A stretch of DNA of 64,000 nucleotides from Curvibacter sp. PAE-UM (GCF_001432305.1 NZ_KQ483358.1:2973710-3037709), one strand, 5' to 3'; positions 32,561 to 42,103 are shown, counted from the first letter of the stretch. The notes: generated by a model not told the origin, from the sequence alone. Numbers and translations are program-made.

Positions 32561-33937
32561 TCAGACGACGGCTGTCTCCGGCACGCCAGCGTTCAGGTTC
32601 ACGTACCGCGCCACAAAGGCGCCGACGGCGCTCGCGGGCAGCGGCAGCCAGACGGTATGGCCGTCACCGGGGGCCACGTCCACGGGCTGACCTTCGGCGT
32701 TTTCCATGCGGCTGATGTCGTAGTCGACATTGCCGGCGGGCTGGATCAGTTCGAGCCGGTCGCCGACAGAAAACTTGTTGCGCACACGCACCTGCGCCAG
32801 GCCGCGCGCGGCATCAAAGGCAAGGACATCGCCCACGTACTGGCTGCGGCCCGATTCGGAATAGCCCTTGAGGTAGTTCTGTGTTTCCTGCGGCGTGTGG
32901 CGCTGGTAGAAGCCCGAGGTGTAACCGCGGTTGGCCAGGCCTTCGAGCTGACCCAGCAGGGCCGGGTCCAGGCCACGGCCGGCGGCGGCATCATCGATGG
33001 CCTGGCGGTAACTCTGCACGGTGCGCGCCACGTAATAGGGGCTCTTGGTGCGGCCCTCGATCTTGAGCGAATCGACGCCGATGGCCACCAGGCGCTGGAT
33101 GTGCTCGATGGCGCGCAGGTCCTTGGAGTTCATCACATAGGTGCCGTGCTCGTCTTCCTCGATGGGCATGAACTCGCCGGGGCGCTTGCTTTCCTCCAGC
33201 AGATAGGAAATCGATTCACGCGCCTCGCTGGGCAGCGTCTCGCCCTGGCCGCAGCTGTGGCCGGCAGCACGCGGGGGCGGGAGCACGTCGCCGCTGGCGT
33301 CCACCTGGGCGGTATGGGTCTTGTAGTCCCAGCGGCAGGCATTGGTGCAGCTGCCCTGGTTGGCGTCGCGGTGGTTGAAATAACCCGAGAGCAGGCAACG
33401 GCCCGAATAGGCGATGCACAGCGCGCCGTGCACGAAGACTTCGAGCTCGCTGTCGGGGCAGTCCTGGCGGATCTGCTCGACCTGGTCGAGCGACAACTCG
33501 CGCGACAGGATGATGCGCTTGACGCCCACCTTGTCCCAGAACTTCACCGCCGCCGAGTTGACCGTATTGGCCTGCACCGAGAGGTGGATCTCCATCTCGG
33601 GCCAGGTCTCGCGCACCAGCATGATGAGGCCCGGGTCGGACATGATCATGGCGTCGGGCTTCAGGGCGATCACCGGCGCCATGTTGCTCACGTAATGCTT
33701 GACCTTGTTGCCGTGCGGGAAGATGTTGGACACCAGGAAGAACTTGCGGCCGAGTTCGTGTGCGCGGTCGATGCCGGTTTTCAGCACCTCGATGTCGCCG
33801 AAATCGTTGTTGCGCACGCGCAGCGAATAACGCGGCTGGCCGGCGTAGATGGCATCCGCCCCGAAGGCGAAGGCCGTCTCCAGCATGGCCAGTGAACCGG
33901 CCGGGGCCAGCAGCTCGGGCGCCTTGCGTGCCATCAT
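32561..33937 (-). CDS. trhP: tRNA 5-hydroxyuridine modification protein TrhP (YegQ, U32 family)
   Basis: 458 residues, U32 peptidase-like fold. The conserved block HGALCIAYSGRCLLSGYFN and the Cys-rich segment (CTNACRWDY) are those of YegQ/TrhP, which makes 5-hydroxyuridine at the wobble position of tRNA with an Fe-S cluster and prephenate. N-terminus ARKAPELLAPAGSLAMLETAFAFGADAIYAG is typical. Two start codons (ATGATG) overlap the aroQ stop, so translation is coupled to aroQ. Prephenate use fits its pairing with a shikimate-pathway gene. Confidence 0.9.
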   Translation of the reverse strand: MMARKAPELLAPAGSLAMLETAFAFGADAIYAGQPRYSLRVRNNDFGDIEVLKTGIDRAHELGRKFFLVSNIFPHGNKVKHYVSNMAPVIALKPDAMIMSDPGLIMLVRETWPEMEIHLSVQANTVNSAAVKFWDKVGVKRIILSRELSLDQVEQIRQDCPDSELEVFVHGALCIAYSGRCLLSGYFNHRDANQGSCTNACRWDYKTHTAQVDASGDVLPPPRAAGHSCGQGETLPSEARESISYLLEESKRPGEFMPIEEDEHGTYVMNSKDLRAIEHIQRLVAIGVDSLKIEGRTKSPYYVARTVQSYRQAIDDAAAGRGLDPALLGQLEGLANRGYTSGFYQRHTPQETQNYLKGYSESGRSQYVGDVLAFDAARGLAQVRVRNKFSVGDRLELIQPAGNVDYDISRMENAEGQPVDVAPGDGHTVWLPLPASAVGAFVARYVNLNAGVPETAVV

Positions 33938-34389
33938 TTCTTCTCGGTCAGCTGCACCAGGCCGGCGATGGCCAGGGCATAGCCGTTGATGCCGAAACCG
34001 GCCATCACGGCCTTGGCCACCGGCGAGATCCAGGACTTGTGGCGGAACTCCTCGCGCGCGTGCACATTGCTGATATGCAGCTCGATCAGCGTCACGCCCG
34101 CGCCCTTGATGGCGTCGTGCAAGGCGATGCTGGTATGGGTGTAGGCGCCGGCGTTGAGGATGACGCCCAGCAGCTTGCCGGCAGCCTGCTGGCGGCCGGC
34201 CTCGTGGATCCAGTCGATCAGCTCGCCTTCGTGGTTGCTCTGGCGGAAATCCAGCTTGAGGCCGTTGGCGGCGCAGGCGCGTTCGCAGAGTTCCTGTACA
34301 TCAGCCAGGGTCTGCGAGCCATAAACGGCCGGCTCGCGCGTGCCGAGCAGGTTGAGGTTGGGGCCGTTGAGGACGAGTGCGGTTTTCAT
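33934..34389 (-). CDS. aroQ: type II 3-dehydroquinate dehydratase
   Basis: 151 residues, third step of the shikimate pathway, dodecameric enzyme. Signature LVLNGPNLNLLGTREPAVYG with the active-site Tyr, then the NAGAYTHTS and HISNVHAREEFRHKS blocks. ATG at 34389 is the family start (MKTALVLNGPN); further upstream the frame is not conserved. It overlaps trhP by the stop/start ATGATGA. Divergent from the amidase gene. Confidence 0.97.
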   Translation of the reverse strand: MKTALVLNGPNLNLLGTREPAVYGSQTLADVQELCERACAANGLKLDFRQSNHEGELIDWIHEAGRQQAAGKLLGVILNAGAYTHTSIALHDAIKGAGVTLIELHISNVHAREEFRHKSWISPVAKAVMAGFGINGYALAIAGLVQLTEKK

Positions 34390-34468
34390 GGAAATCTTTC
34401 CCGGTCTTGGATCGCTGAATTGTGCCATTGGGCTACCATTCGGCGACAAGAATCACGAGGAAGACCGC

Positions 34469-35755
34469 ATGACCACCCCCAAGCTGCACGAACTCGGCGC
34501 CGCCCAGGCCGCCACCCTGCTGGCGCGGCGCGAACTCAAGGCCGAAGACCTGGTGCGCGCCTGCCTCGAACGCGTGGCCGCGCGCAACGACGACATCCAC
34601 GCCTTCGTGCACCTGGACGCCGTCTCGGCCCTGGCCCAGGCCCGCGCGCTCGATGCCGGCCCTGTGCGCGGCCCGCTGCACGGCCTGCCCATCGGCGTGA
34701 AGGACATCTTCGACACCAGCGACCTGCCCACGGGCTATGGCTCGGCGGTCTATGCGCACCATCGCCCGGCGGCCGATGCCGCCAGTGTGGCGCTGTGCCG
34801 CGAGGCCGGTGCCGTGGTGCTGGGCAAGACCGTCACCACCGAGTTCGCCTATTTCGCCCCCGGCGCCACCGTCAACCCGCACAACGCCCTGCACACACCG
34901 GGCGGCTCCTCCAGCGGCTCGGCCGCCGCCGTGGCCGACCACATGGTGCCGCTGGCCCTGGGCACGCAGACGGCCGGCTCCATCATCCGCCCGGCCGCCT
35001 ACTGCGGCGTGGTGGGCTACAAGCCCAGCCTGGGCCGCGTGGTCGGTGCCGGGGTGAAGAGCCTCTCGCCCACGATGGATGTGATCGGCGGCTTCGGCCG
35101 GGACGTGCGCGACGTGGCCCTGCTGGGCGCCGTGCTCACCGGCGACCTGCGCCTGCTCGAAGGCCACGAGCACGGCACCCTGCGCATCGGCCTGTTCCCC
35201 TCGCCGTCCTGGCCGCAGGCCGATGCCGACACACAGAAGGCCTGGGAACAGGCCACGCAGGCCCTGGCCCGCAACAGCGACAGCTGCCAGGACGTGGCCA
35301 TGCCGCAGGACTTCGACGAGCTGATCCAGTTGCAGAAGGACGTGATGACCTTCGAGATGGCACGTTCGCTGAGCTTCGAGCGCCTGCGCCACCGCGAGGC
35401 CCTGAGCCCCCAGCTGGTGGCCCTGCTGGATACCGGCATCAGCATCGACGGCGCCACGCATGCGGCCCGGCTGCAGCGCACGGCCGAATGGCGCCTGCGC
35501 ATCGACGCCCTGTTCGAGCGGCACGACGTGCTGCTCACGCCCAGCACCATGGGCGCGGCACCGGCCGGCCTGGCCGCCACCGGCGACCCGCTGTTCTGCC
35601 GCAGCTGGTCCCTGCTGGGCCTGCCGGCCGTGCACCTGCCCTTTGCCCGCAACGCCAAGGGGCTGCCCGTGGGCCTGCAGCTGGTGGGCCGCATGGGTGA
35701 AGACCACAAGCTGCTGGCCGCGGCGCAGCGCATCCACGACCGCCTGAGGTACTGA
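34469..35755 (+). CDS. amidase signature family hydrolase
   Basis: 428 residues. The Ser-cisSer-Lys triad is complete and at canonical spacing: Lys78 (GVKDIFD), Ser147 (GGSSSGSA) and Ser171 (GTQTAGSIIRP). It hydrolyses an amide, substrate unknown. GatA is unlikely because no gatB/gatC is adjacent and it is shorter than the usual ~485 residues. GAGGAAG lies 6 bases before the ATG. The nitroreductase begins 5 bases after its stop, so the two are co-transcribed. Confidence 0.93.
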   Translation: MTTPKLHELGAAQAATLLARRELKAEDLVRACLERVAARNDDIHAFVHLDAVSALAQARALDAGPVRGPLHGLPIGVKDIFDTSDLPTGYGSAVYAHHRPAADAASVALCREAGAVVLGKTVTTEFAYFAPGATVNPHNALHTPGGSSSGSAAAVADHMVPLALGTQTAGSIIRPAAYCGVVGYKPSLGRVVGAGVKSLSPTMDVIGGFGRDVRDVALLGAVLTGDLRLLEGHEHGTLRIGLFPSPSWPQADADTQKAWEQATQALARNSDSCQDVAMPQDFDELIQLQKDVMTFEMARSLSFERLRHREALSPQLVALLDTGISIDGATHAARLQRTAEWRLRIDALFERHDVLLTPSTMGAAPAGLAATGDPLFCRSWSLLGLPAVHLPFARNAKGLPVGLQLVGRMGEDHKLLAAAQRIHDRLRY

Positions 35756-35760
35756 ACCGC

Positions 35761-36351
35761 ATGAACGATCGCCTGCAACCCACCCTGCCCCCGGCCCTGG
35801 CCGCCCTGCTGAGCCGGCACTCGCTGGGCCCGCGCTGGATGGTGGCGCCCGGGCCCGACGCGCAGCAACTGGCGCTGGCAGCGCAGGCCGCACTGCGCGC
35901 ACCAAACCACGGCCGCCTTCAGCCCTGGCGCCTGGTCACGATCGCCGAGGCCCAGCGCCCGGCCCTGGCCGCGCTGTTCGAGCAGTTCGCGCGCGATGCC
36001 GGCAAGAGCGAGGAAGAGGTGGCCACCGAACGCGAACGCGCCTGGAACGGCCCGGTGCTGGTAGCCTGGGTGGCGCGCATCGATGAGAGCGTGGCCAAGG
36101 TTCCGCCGCACGAACAGTGGATCTGCGTGGGCGCCGCCATGGGCAACTTCATGAACGCGGTGCACAGCATGGGCTTCGGGGCCAAGATCCTGAGCGGCCG
36201 CAAATGCCTGCACCCGGCATTAGTGCAGGCCTTCTGCGAAGAGGGCGAGCAGCTGGTGGGCTTCACCTGCATCGGCACGCCCACACGCGGGCTGGAGCCG
36301 CGCGAGCGCGACGAGGCCGACAAACGCATCGGCCCCTGGCGTAGCGCCTAG
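35761..36351 (+). CDS. nitroreductase-family flavoprotein (YdjA-like)
   Basis: 196 residues, single-domain FMN nitroreductase. The family pattern is visible: AALRAPNHGRLQPWRLV near the N-terminus (FMN-binding) and GAAMGNFMNAVHSMGFGAKIL in the centre, with a GTPTR motif near the end. Probably reduces a nitro or quinone substrate with NAD(P)H; the natural substrate is unknown. Directly follows the amidase gene in the same operon. Confidence 0.88.
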   Translation: MNDRLQPTLPPALAALLSRHSLGPRWMVAPGPDAQQLALAAQAALRAPNHGRLQPWRLVTIAEAQRPALAALFEQFARDAGKSEEEVATERERAWNGPVLVAWVARIDESVAKVPPHEQWICVGAAMGNFMNAVHSMGFGAKILSGRKCLHPALVQAFCEEGEQLVGFTCIGTPTRGLEPRERDEADKRIGPWRSA

Positions 36352-36534
36352 GGTCTGGAGCACCACACCCACGTTGCTGCTGGACAAACCGGACGGGTCG
36401 CCGCGCCCCACTCGAACCAGAGAGGAAGTTCCCACAAACCACACCTTGAATGCACGAGCTTGTCGCTTGTTATGATTTGATAGCAACTGCATAGACAGTC
36501 TGCACAGAAAAACGCTTCTATGGGGAGGAATTAA

Positions 36535-38199
36535 ATGCAGTCGAGGCGCACCGCTTTTTTGGCAGGGCTACTTGTCGTCTTGTCCTTGGGTTTTACGGCC
36601 AAGGTCGCTTGGGATAATCATCTGGCGCAATTGCTGTTCCCGCATCCAGAGTCAAAGCCACTGCCTGGTGAAAACAGTATCTCCAGTATTGAGGTCAGCC
36701 AAAACGACCGCGGGCAGTGGTTTGCCAGCTTCGATTATTTTTTCACCGGAGACCCGGCCAGCCTGTCGGTCACTGTAGAGACGCTGGGCGGTAGCGATCC
36801 GCTGAAGCCCAAAGTACTTCCGCAGAACAATCCATATGTGCCAGCGCAACGCGGCAAGCAGCGCATTACACAAGAACTGAAGAGGCCGTCGGTCACCGAA
36901 GCCGTCTCAGCAACGCAGGTTCGAATCCGGCTTGTTCAATGGTACCCACAAGTCAAAGACATCGTCACGCGTAACGCCCCTGTCCAAATCAATTGGCCAG
37001 ACTATGCGACAGCATTGATTCATGACGAACTGCGCACCAAATCAGCTGACGATTTTTTGCGCGCAACGATCGATCTGATCGATGCGGAAGAGGCGCCCGG
37101 CCTGCTTTCAGCACGCCAACGGCTCGAATTTTTCCTGGAAAAATATCCTCAACGCCATCAAGCCTATCTCGAGTTGGCTCGGGTAGCGATGAAAACCAAT
37201 AGGGGTCCGGAAGGACTGCGCCAATCTGAGACATATGTTGATGCGGCCCGAAAAATTGCACCAGAAGATCCGAACGTATGGATCTTTCAGGCTTATGTCT
37301 ACACCCACCAAGGGCGGTACAAAGAAGCGGAACCTCTCCTTGTTGCCGCCAGCAAGACCAACACACCCAATCTTTGGCTCTGGGCTGACTGGGGCGAATT
37401 TCATCTGCTGCAAGGCAGGACTCAACAAGCCATAGAGATGTTTCAGCGGACGGTCGAACAACCACCTCCCGGCAACGCATATGACCGCGCACGCAAACAC
37501 GCTTACTGGCAGCTTTTAAAGATACTGGACAAGAAGAGCCAGCTGGATCTGGCGGAGTCGCTTTACGAGAAGCGCTACGCGGATTACGGCTCCGTTGCCT
37601 GCTATGGCGCCGAGTTCGCACAATTCATGTTGATGAGACGAGGTAACGTCGCTCGCGCTGCCGAACTCGCCGGCCAGACAGCTCCAGGGACCTGCGAGGA
37701 GCCGAATCCCAGAGAGATCCTGGGCCTTGCCCATTACGTGAGCTGGGCCGAGGCACCTGCGACGGAACAGACGGAACTGCTGAATCGCGCCCGAGTGGTC
37801 TTTCCCTCAGGCATCAGGCTGATCTACCAGCTTGCAAGCAGCGATCACACCGTGAAAGCCCTGAAGGCGTTGCAAGGCGTAGGTGAGCCGATTGATCAGA
37901 TGGACAACCGCAAGATGACGGCCCTGGCCTATGCCCTATCCAACAAAGACCACGACACCGCCAGAAGGTTGTTGCGGCTGCAAGCGCGATCCAACCTTGT
38001 GATCGGGCCATCGGAAATCCCCCTGTCCTTGATTCCGGTGCTAGCCGAAGACTATCCGGGAATTAGGCTGCTACGCCAATCCGGCGTCGACTACACAAAA
38101 ATCAAGTACCAGGATATGACGGCCATTGATCACGCAAAAAGTATCGGCAATCGAAAATTGCTCGAAGCCTTGGGCGGCCATCAGGGGCAGCGCCTCTGA
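36535..38199 (+). CDS. orphan membrane-anchored TPR-like protein with ankyrin-like end
   Basis: 554 residues. N-terminal signal anchor (RTAFLAGLLVVLSLGFTAKVAW) and a beta-rich domain (~50-155). A TPR-like helical array follows (~190-350: YLELARVAMK, WIFQAYVYTHQGRYKEAEPL, LWADWGEFHLLQGRTQQAIE). The C-terminus has an ankyrin-like hairpin (RKMTALAYALSNKDHDTARR). Strong GGGGAGGAA ribosome site. The gene and its upstream gap are clearly less GC-rich than the flanks, suggesting a transferred gene. Family not recognised. Confidence 0.8.
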   Translation: MQSRRTAFLAGLLVVLSLGFTAKVAWDNHLAQLLFPHPESKPLPGENSISSIEVSQNDRGQWFASFDYFFTGDPASLSVTVETLGGSDPLKPKVLPQNNPYVPAQRGKQRITQELKRPSVTEAVSATQVRIRLVQWYPQVKDIVTRNAPVQINWPDYATALIHDELRTKSADDFLRATIDLIDAEEAPGLLSARQRLEFFLEKYPQRHQAYLELARVAMKTNRGPEGLRQSETYVDAARKIAPEDPNVWIFQAYVYTHQGRYKEAEPLLVAASKTNTPNLWLWADWGEFHLLQGRTQQAIEMFQRTVEQPPPGNAYDRARKHAYWQLLKILDKKSQLDLAESLYEKRYADYGSVACYGAEFAQFMLMRRGNVARAAELAGQTAPGTCEEPNPREILGLAHYVSWAEAPATEQTELLNRARVVFPSGIRLIYQLASSDHTVKALKALQGVGEPIDQMDNRKMTALAYALSNKDHDTARRLLRLQARSNLVIGPSEIPLSLIPVLAEDYPGIRLLRQSGVDYTKIKYQDMTAIDHAKSIGNRKLLEALGGHQGQRL

Positions 38200-38204
38200 C
38201 CGAG

Positions 38205-39401
38205 TCAATTGCGTCGGCCTGATATCCGGGCCACCGGGCCATGCAAATGGCGCCAGACCTGCCAGGCACTGAACGTGGCCAGCGCAGCGCACACCAGCCC
38301 GGCCCAGAACACACTGGCCAGGCCCAGGTGGCTGGTCAGCAGGCCACCGGCCAGGCCGCCCAGCACGCCGGGCACGCCATAGGCCAGCACGGTGTACAGC
38401 GCCTGGCCGCGCCCGCGCAGGCTGCCCGGGAAATGGTGTGACAGCAGCGCGATGCAGACCGCGTGGTGCGCGGCAAAGGTGAAGGCGTGCAGGCACTGCG
38501 CCAGCAGCAGCACCGGCCACAGCGCCGCCCCACCGGCTGTCATGCCCATGCGCAGCACCGTGAGCGCGGCGCACAGCAGCAGCCAGCCGCTCAGGCTGAT
38601 CAGCGGCAGCCAGCGGCTCTGGGTGTAGAACCAGACGATCTCCACCACCACCGAGATGCCCCACATCAGACCGATCACGGTCTTGCTGTAGCCCAGCGCA
38701 TCGAGGTGCAGCGAGAAGTAGATGTAGACACCCATGTGCGCCAGCACATGGAAAAAGGCCGAGGCGAAGAACCACTGCACCGGCCGCTGGCGCAGGATGG
38801 GCAGCAGCGGGCGCTTCTGCTCATGCGGGTGCAGCTCTTCCTTGAGGTCGGGCAGCCACCAGACGCAGCCCACCACCAGGGCCATGGAAACCACGGTCCA
38901 GGCCGGGAAATGGCCCATGCCGTAGTGCTCGAACCAGGCGCCGGCCGTGAACACGGTGACCAGGAAACCCAGCGAACCCCACAGGCGCACCCGGCCGTAA
39001 CGCTTGGCATCGAAAGCACCGCCGGCACTCACCAGATGCGCCATGGCCGCCTCGCTCATGGGCATCATGGCGCTGGTGTGCAGGAACATCAGGAAAAGCA
39101 CCCCGGCCAGCCAGGCTACCCCCGCCTCGACCCACAGGCCCAGCGATACGATCAGCGCGGTGGTGGCCGCATAACGCAGCAGCTTGACGCGTTCACCCGT
39201 GTGGTCGCTCAGGGCACCCCAGGCATAGGGCCCGACCAGGCGGGTGACCGCGGGCACCGCCGTCAACAGGCTGATGACCAGCAGGCTGTAACCCCGGTCC
39301 TTGAGCCAGAGCGGCAGGTAGGGGTTGAAGAAACCGATGTGCGCGAAATAACTCGCCGACAGGGCCGAGAAAGGCAGCAGGTGGCGGCGCACGCTCGGCA
39401 C
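38205..39401 (-). CDS. MFS transporter, HcaT-like family
   Basis: 398 residues, about 12 membrane helices, resembling the phenylpropionic-acid/HcaT-type MFS family (MPSVRRHLLPFSALSASYFA, HIGFFNPYLPLWLKDRGYS). The GTG start is 12 bases after the 4-OT stop, with AGGGG upstream. Last gene of the aroC operon. MFS carriers of this kind next to aroC are common in Burkholderiales; substrate unknown, possibly an aromatic or shikimate-like compound (inference). Confidence 0.88.
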   Translation of the reverse strand: MPSVRRHLLPFSALSASYFAHIGFFNPYLPLWLKDRGYSLLVISLLTAVPAVTRLVGPYAWGALSDHTGERVKLLRYAATTALIVSLGLWVEAGVAWLAGVLFLMFLHTSAMMPMSEAAMAHLVSAGGAFDAKRYGRVRLWGSLGFLVTVFTAGAWFEHYGMGHFPAWTVVSMALVVGCVWWLPDLKEELHPHEQKRPLLPILRQRPVQWFFASAFFHVLAHMGVYIYFSLHLDALGYSKTVIGLMWGISVVVEIVWFYTQSRWLPLISLSGWLLLCAALTVLRMGMTAGGAALWPVLLLAQCLHAFTFAAHHAVCIALLSHHFPGSLRGRGQALYTVLAYGVPGVLGGLAGGLLTSHLGLASVFWAGLVCAALATFSAWQVWRHLHGPVARISGRRN

Positions 39402-39413
39402 GAGGAGCGCCCC

Positions 39414-39605
39414 TTATTTCTTCTGCTCGCTCCAGAGCACACCACCGGTGGCCCAGTCGGACTTCTTGATGTCGGTGAGGATCACGTCCACGGCTTCGGG
39501 CGAGGTGCCCAGGGCCTTGACGGTGGCCTCGGTCAGGGCCTTGACGAATTCACGCTTCTGCTCGGGCGTACGGCCTTCGAACATGTCGACGCGGATGGTG
39601 GGCAT
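39414..39605 (-). CDS. 4-oxalocrotonate tautomerase family protein
   Basis: 63 residues, starting MPTIRVDMFEGRTPEQKREF; the exposed Pro after the initiator Met is the catalytic base of this family. Full length for a 4-OT subunit. Tautomerises enol/keto acids; its substrate here is unknown. GAGGAGAAAACC ribosome site. It sits between the aldolase and MFS genes with gaps of 13 and 12 bases. Confidence 0.92.
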   Translation of the reverse strand: MPTIRVDMFEGRTPEQKREFVKALTEATVKALGTSPEAVDVILTDIKKSDWATGGVLWSEQKK

Positions 39606-39618
39606 GGTTTTCTCCTCT

Positions 39619-40365
39619 TCAGTTGCGGTAGGTGGGATCGATCTTGTCGAGCTTGCGCAGCAGCGCCGGCCATTCAGCATCGCCGTCGCGTTCGCTGCCG
39701 TCGCCGGTCCACTGGGCATACGTCCTGGCGGCCACCTCGTCACTGGCGACAAGCACGCGGCCTGCGGTAGCGGCCATGGCACGCAATTGGGCGCGCGCGG
39801 CGCGCTCCAGGTGGTGCATGAGCATATAGGCCTCGGCCACGGTGCGGCCCACGGTCAGGGTGCCATGGTTTTCCAGGATCAGGCCATCGAGTTCACCGAG
39901 GTTCTGCACCAGGCGTTGCCCCTCGGGCTTACTCAGGGCCAGGCCCTCGTAGGTGTGGTGGCCCAGGCGCTGAAACAGGCGCATGGCGTGCTGGGTGGTG
40001 GGCAGCAGGCCGCCGGGCAGCATGGCCAGGGCCAGGCCCCATTCGGTATGCAGGTGCAGCACGCAGCGTGCGCTGGCACGCGCCGCATGGATGGCGCCGT
40101 GGATCGCAAAACCCGTGGGGTTCACGCTGTAGGGCGAATCGTCGAGCTTCTCGCCGCGGGTATTGACCTTGACCAGATTGGACGCACAGACCTCCTCGAA
40201 CAGCAGGCCGTAGGGATTGATCAGGTAGGCGCCCTGCTCGTCCGGAACGGCCGCGGAGATGTGGGTGTAGATGGTGTCGTCCCAGCCGTTGAGCGCGGCC
40301 AGGCGGTAGGCCGCGGCCAGATCGATGCGCGTGGCGCGTTCGGCCTCGGTCATCCTGGCGGCCAT
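39619..40365 (-). CDS. class II aldolase/adducin family protein
   Basis: 248 residues. The zinc ligands appear as HLHTEWG (HxH) and the late LENHGTL histidine. Cleaves or decarboxylates a 3-hydroxy sugar or keto acid; related to fuculose-phosphate aldolase, substrate unknown. It begins 3 bases after the aroC stop and 13 bases before the tautomerase gene, so it belongs to the operon. Confidence 0.9.
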   Translation of the reverse strand: MAARMTEAERATRIDLAAAYRLAALNGWDDTIYTHISAAVPDEQGAYLINPYGLLFEEVCASNLVKVNTRGEKLDDSPYSVNPTGFAIHGAIHAARASARCVLHLHTEWGLALAMLPGGLLPTTQHAMRLFQRLGHHTYEGLALSKPEGQRLVQNLGELDGLILENHGTLTVGRTVAEAYMLMHHLERAARAQLRAMAATAGRVLVASDEVAARTYAQWTGDGSERDGDAEWPALLRKLDKIDPTYRN

Positions 40366-40368
40366 GGT

Positions 40369-41463
40369 TTAAACGGAGCCGGGGATGGGGTCGATCGGCA
40401 GCTGCACGTCACCGCACTGGGCGCGGTGCCGCAGCGCATGGTCCATCACCACCAGGGCCAGCATGGCCTCGGCAATCGGCGTGGCGCGGATGCCCACACA
40501 GGGGTCGTGGCGGCCCTTGGTAATGACCTCGGTGCTGTGCCCTGCCGTGTCGATGGACTCGCGCGGCTGCAGGATGGAACTCGTGGGCTTGACGGCGATG
40601 GAGACTTCCAGGTCCTGCCCGGTGCTGATGCCGCCCAGCACGCCGCCGGCCTTGTTGCCCTTGAAACCGTTGGGTGTGAGCGCATCGCCGTGCGTGCTGC
40701 CCTTGTCGGCCACGCTGGCAAAACCGTAGCCGATCTCCACACCCTTGACAGCGTTGATACCCATCATGGCGTAGGCAATGTCGGCGTCGAGCTTGTCGAA
40801 CAGCGGCTCGCCCAGGCCCACAGGCATGTTCGTGGCGGTCACACGCAGGCGTGCGCCGCAGGAGTCGCCCGACTTGCGCAGCGCTTCCATATAACTCTCC
40901 AGCGCGGACACGTCGGCGGCCGGGGCAAAGAAGGGGTTGTTCGGCACGTGCGACCAGGACTCGAAGGGAATGACCTGCTCGCCGATCTGCGTCATGCAGC
41001 CGCGGAACTCGGTGCCGAACTTTTCCTTCAGCCATTTCTTGGCCACGGCGCCGGCAGCCACCATGGGCGCGGTCAGACGGGCCGAGGAACGGCCACCGCC
41101 GCGCGGGTCGCGGATGCCGTACTTGCGCCAGTAGCTGTAGTCGGCGTGGCCAGGGCGGAAGGTCTGCAGGATCTGGCCGTAGTCCTTGCTGCGCTGGTCG
41201 GTGTTCCTGATGAGCAGGCAGATCGGCGTGCCCGTGGTCTTGCCCTCATACACGCCGGAGATGATCTCCACCGCGTCGGGCTCGTTGCGCTGGGTCACGA
41301 ACTTGGAGGTACCGGGGCGGCGGCGGTCCAGGTCGGGCTGGATGTCGGCCTCGCTGAGTGACATGCCGGGCGGGCAGCCGTCGATCACGCAGCCGATGGC
41401 CGGGCCGTGGGATTCACCGAAGTTGGTGACGGTGAAGAGGTGTCCGAAGGTATTGCCGCTCAT
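40369..41463 (-). CDS. aroC: chorismate synthase
   Basis: 364 residues, last step of the shikimate pathway, FMN-dependent. N-terminal [20 protein letters not shown] and the [20 protein letters not shown] (near residue 100) blocks are diagnostic. Head of the operon aroC - aldolase - 4-OT - MFS; the CBS-domain gene lies 40 bases upstream on the same strand. Confidence 0.98.
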   Translation of the reverse strand: MSGNTFGHLFTVTNFGESHGPAIGCVIDGCPPGMSLSEADIQPDLDRRRPGTSKFVTQRNEPDAVEIISGVYEGKTTGTPICLLIRNTDQRSKDYGQILQTFRPGHADYSYWRKYGIRDPRGGGRSSARLTAPMVAAGAVAKKWLKEKFGTEFRGCMTQIGEQVIPFESWSHVPNNPFFAPAADVSALESYMEALRKSGDSCGARLRVTATNMPVGLGEPLFDKLDADIAYAMMGINAVKGVEIGYGFASVADKGSTHGDALTPNGFKGNKAGGVLGGISTGQDLEVSIAVKPTSSILQPRESIDTAGHSTEVITKGRHDPCVGIRATPIAEAMLALVVMDHALRHRAQCGDVQLPIDPIPGSV

Positions 41464-41503
41464 GGGATGGGATTATCCCAGAGCGGGAGATGCCAGGTGG
41501 CGT

Positions 41504-41962
41504 TCAGAATTTCGAATCCGGCACGTCGTCCTCCGGCCAGTCGCGGATGTAGGCCTTGAGCATCTTGTTCTCGAAATTCTGGCTGTCGACCACGGCCTTG
41601 GCCACGTCGTAGAAGCTGATCACGCCCATGAGCATCTTCTTGTCCATCACGGGCATGTAACGCGCGTGGCGGTCCAGCATCATGCGGCGCACCTCGTCGA
41701 GCTCGGTTTCCATGGTGCAGGTCAGGGGCGCGTCGTCCATGGCGGTGCGCACCAGCGTCGTGCCCACGCTGCCCCTGTTCTTCACCACCTGCTGGATGAC
41801 TTCGCGGAAGGTCAGCATGCCCACCAGGTCGCCGTGCTCCATGACCACCAGCGAGCCGATGTCTTTCTCGGCCATGGCATCCAGCGCCTTGCCCAGCGGC
41901 TCCTCGGGGGTCACGGTGTACAGGGTGCTGCCCTTGACGCGCAGGATGTCGCTGACTTTCAT
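41504..41962 (-). CDS. CBS-domain pair protein
   Basis: 152 residues, two CBS domains (MKVSDILRVKGSTLYTVTPE and the second from about 78) and no catalytic domain. CBS pairs bind adenosyl nucleotides and regulate partners. CGAGGAGCACATC ribosome site before the ATG. It may be the promoter-proximal member of the aroC transcript. Partner unknown. Confidence 0.9.
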   Translation of the reverse strand: MKVSDILRVKGSTLYTVTPEEPLGKALDAMAEKDIGSLVVMEHGDLVGMLTFREVIQQVVKNRGSVGTTLVRTAMDDAPLTCTMETELDEVRRMMLDRHARYMPVMDKKMLMGVISFYDVAKAVVDSQNFENKMLKAYIRDWPEDDVPDSKF

Positions 41963-42040
41963 GATGTGCTCCTCGTGACGCCAATGTGGCTCGGTTTGCG
42001 ATGAATATAGCCCACAATGTCACCATTCAAACGCTAATGC

Positions 42041-42103
42041 CCGCGCAGGTCAACCGGTAGCAGACACCGGTTTACCCTGATGAAGAGGCTCTAACCTGCG
42101 GAG
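42041..42103 (+). ncRNA. foldable leader of the sulfhydrylase gene, unclassified
   Basis: CGCAGGT (42044-42050) pairs with ACCTGCG (42094-42100), enclosing ACCGGT-AGCAGAC-ACCGGT (42053-42071). The outer stem ends directly on the GGAG ribosome site (42100-42103). It could control translation in response to a methionine-pathway metabolite. I could not match it to a known SAM or SAH riboswitch class, so it is a candidate only. Confidence 0.4.

Noticed and set aside
34469-35755. Amidase as GatA of the aminoacyl-tRNA amidotransferase
   Set aside because: Triad is intact but no gatB/gatC neighbours exist and the length is short; general amidase is safer.
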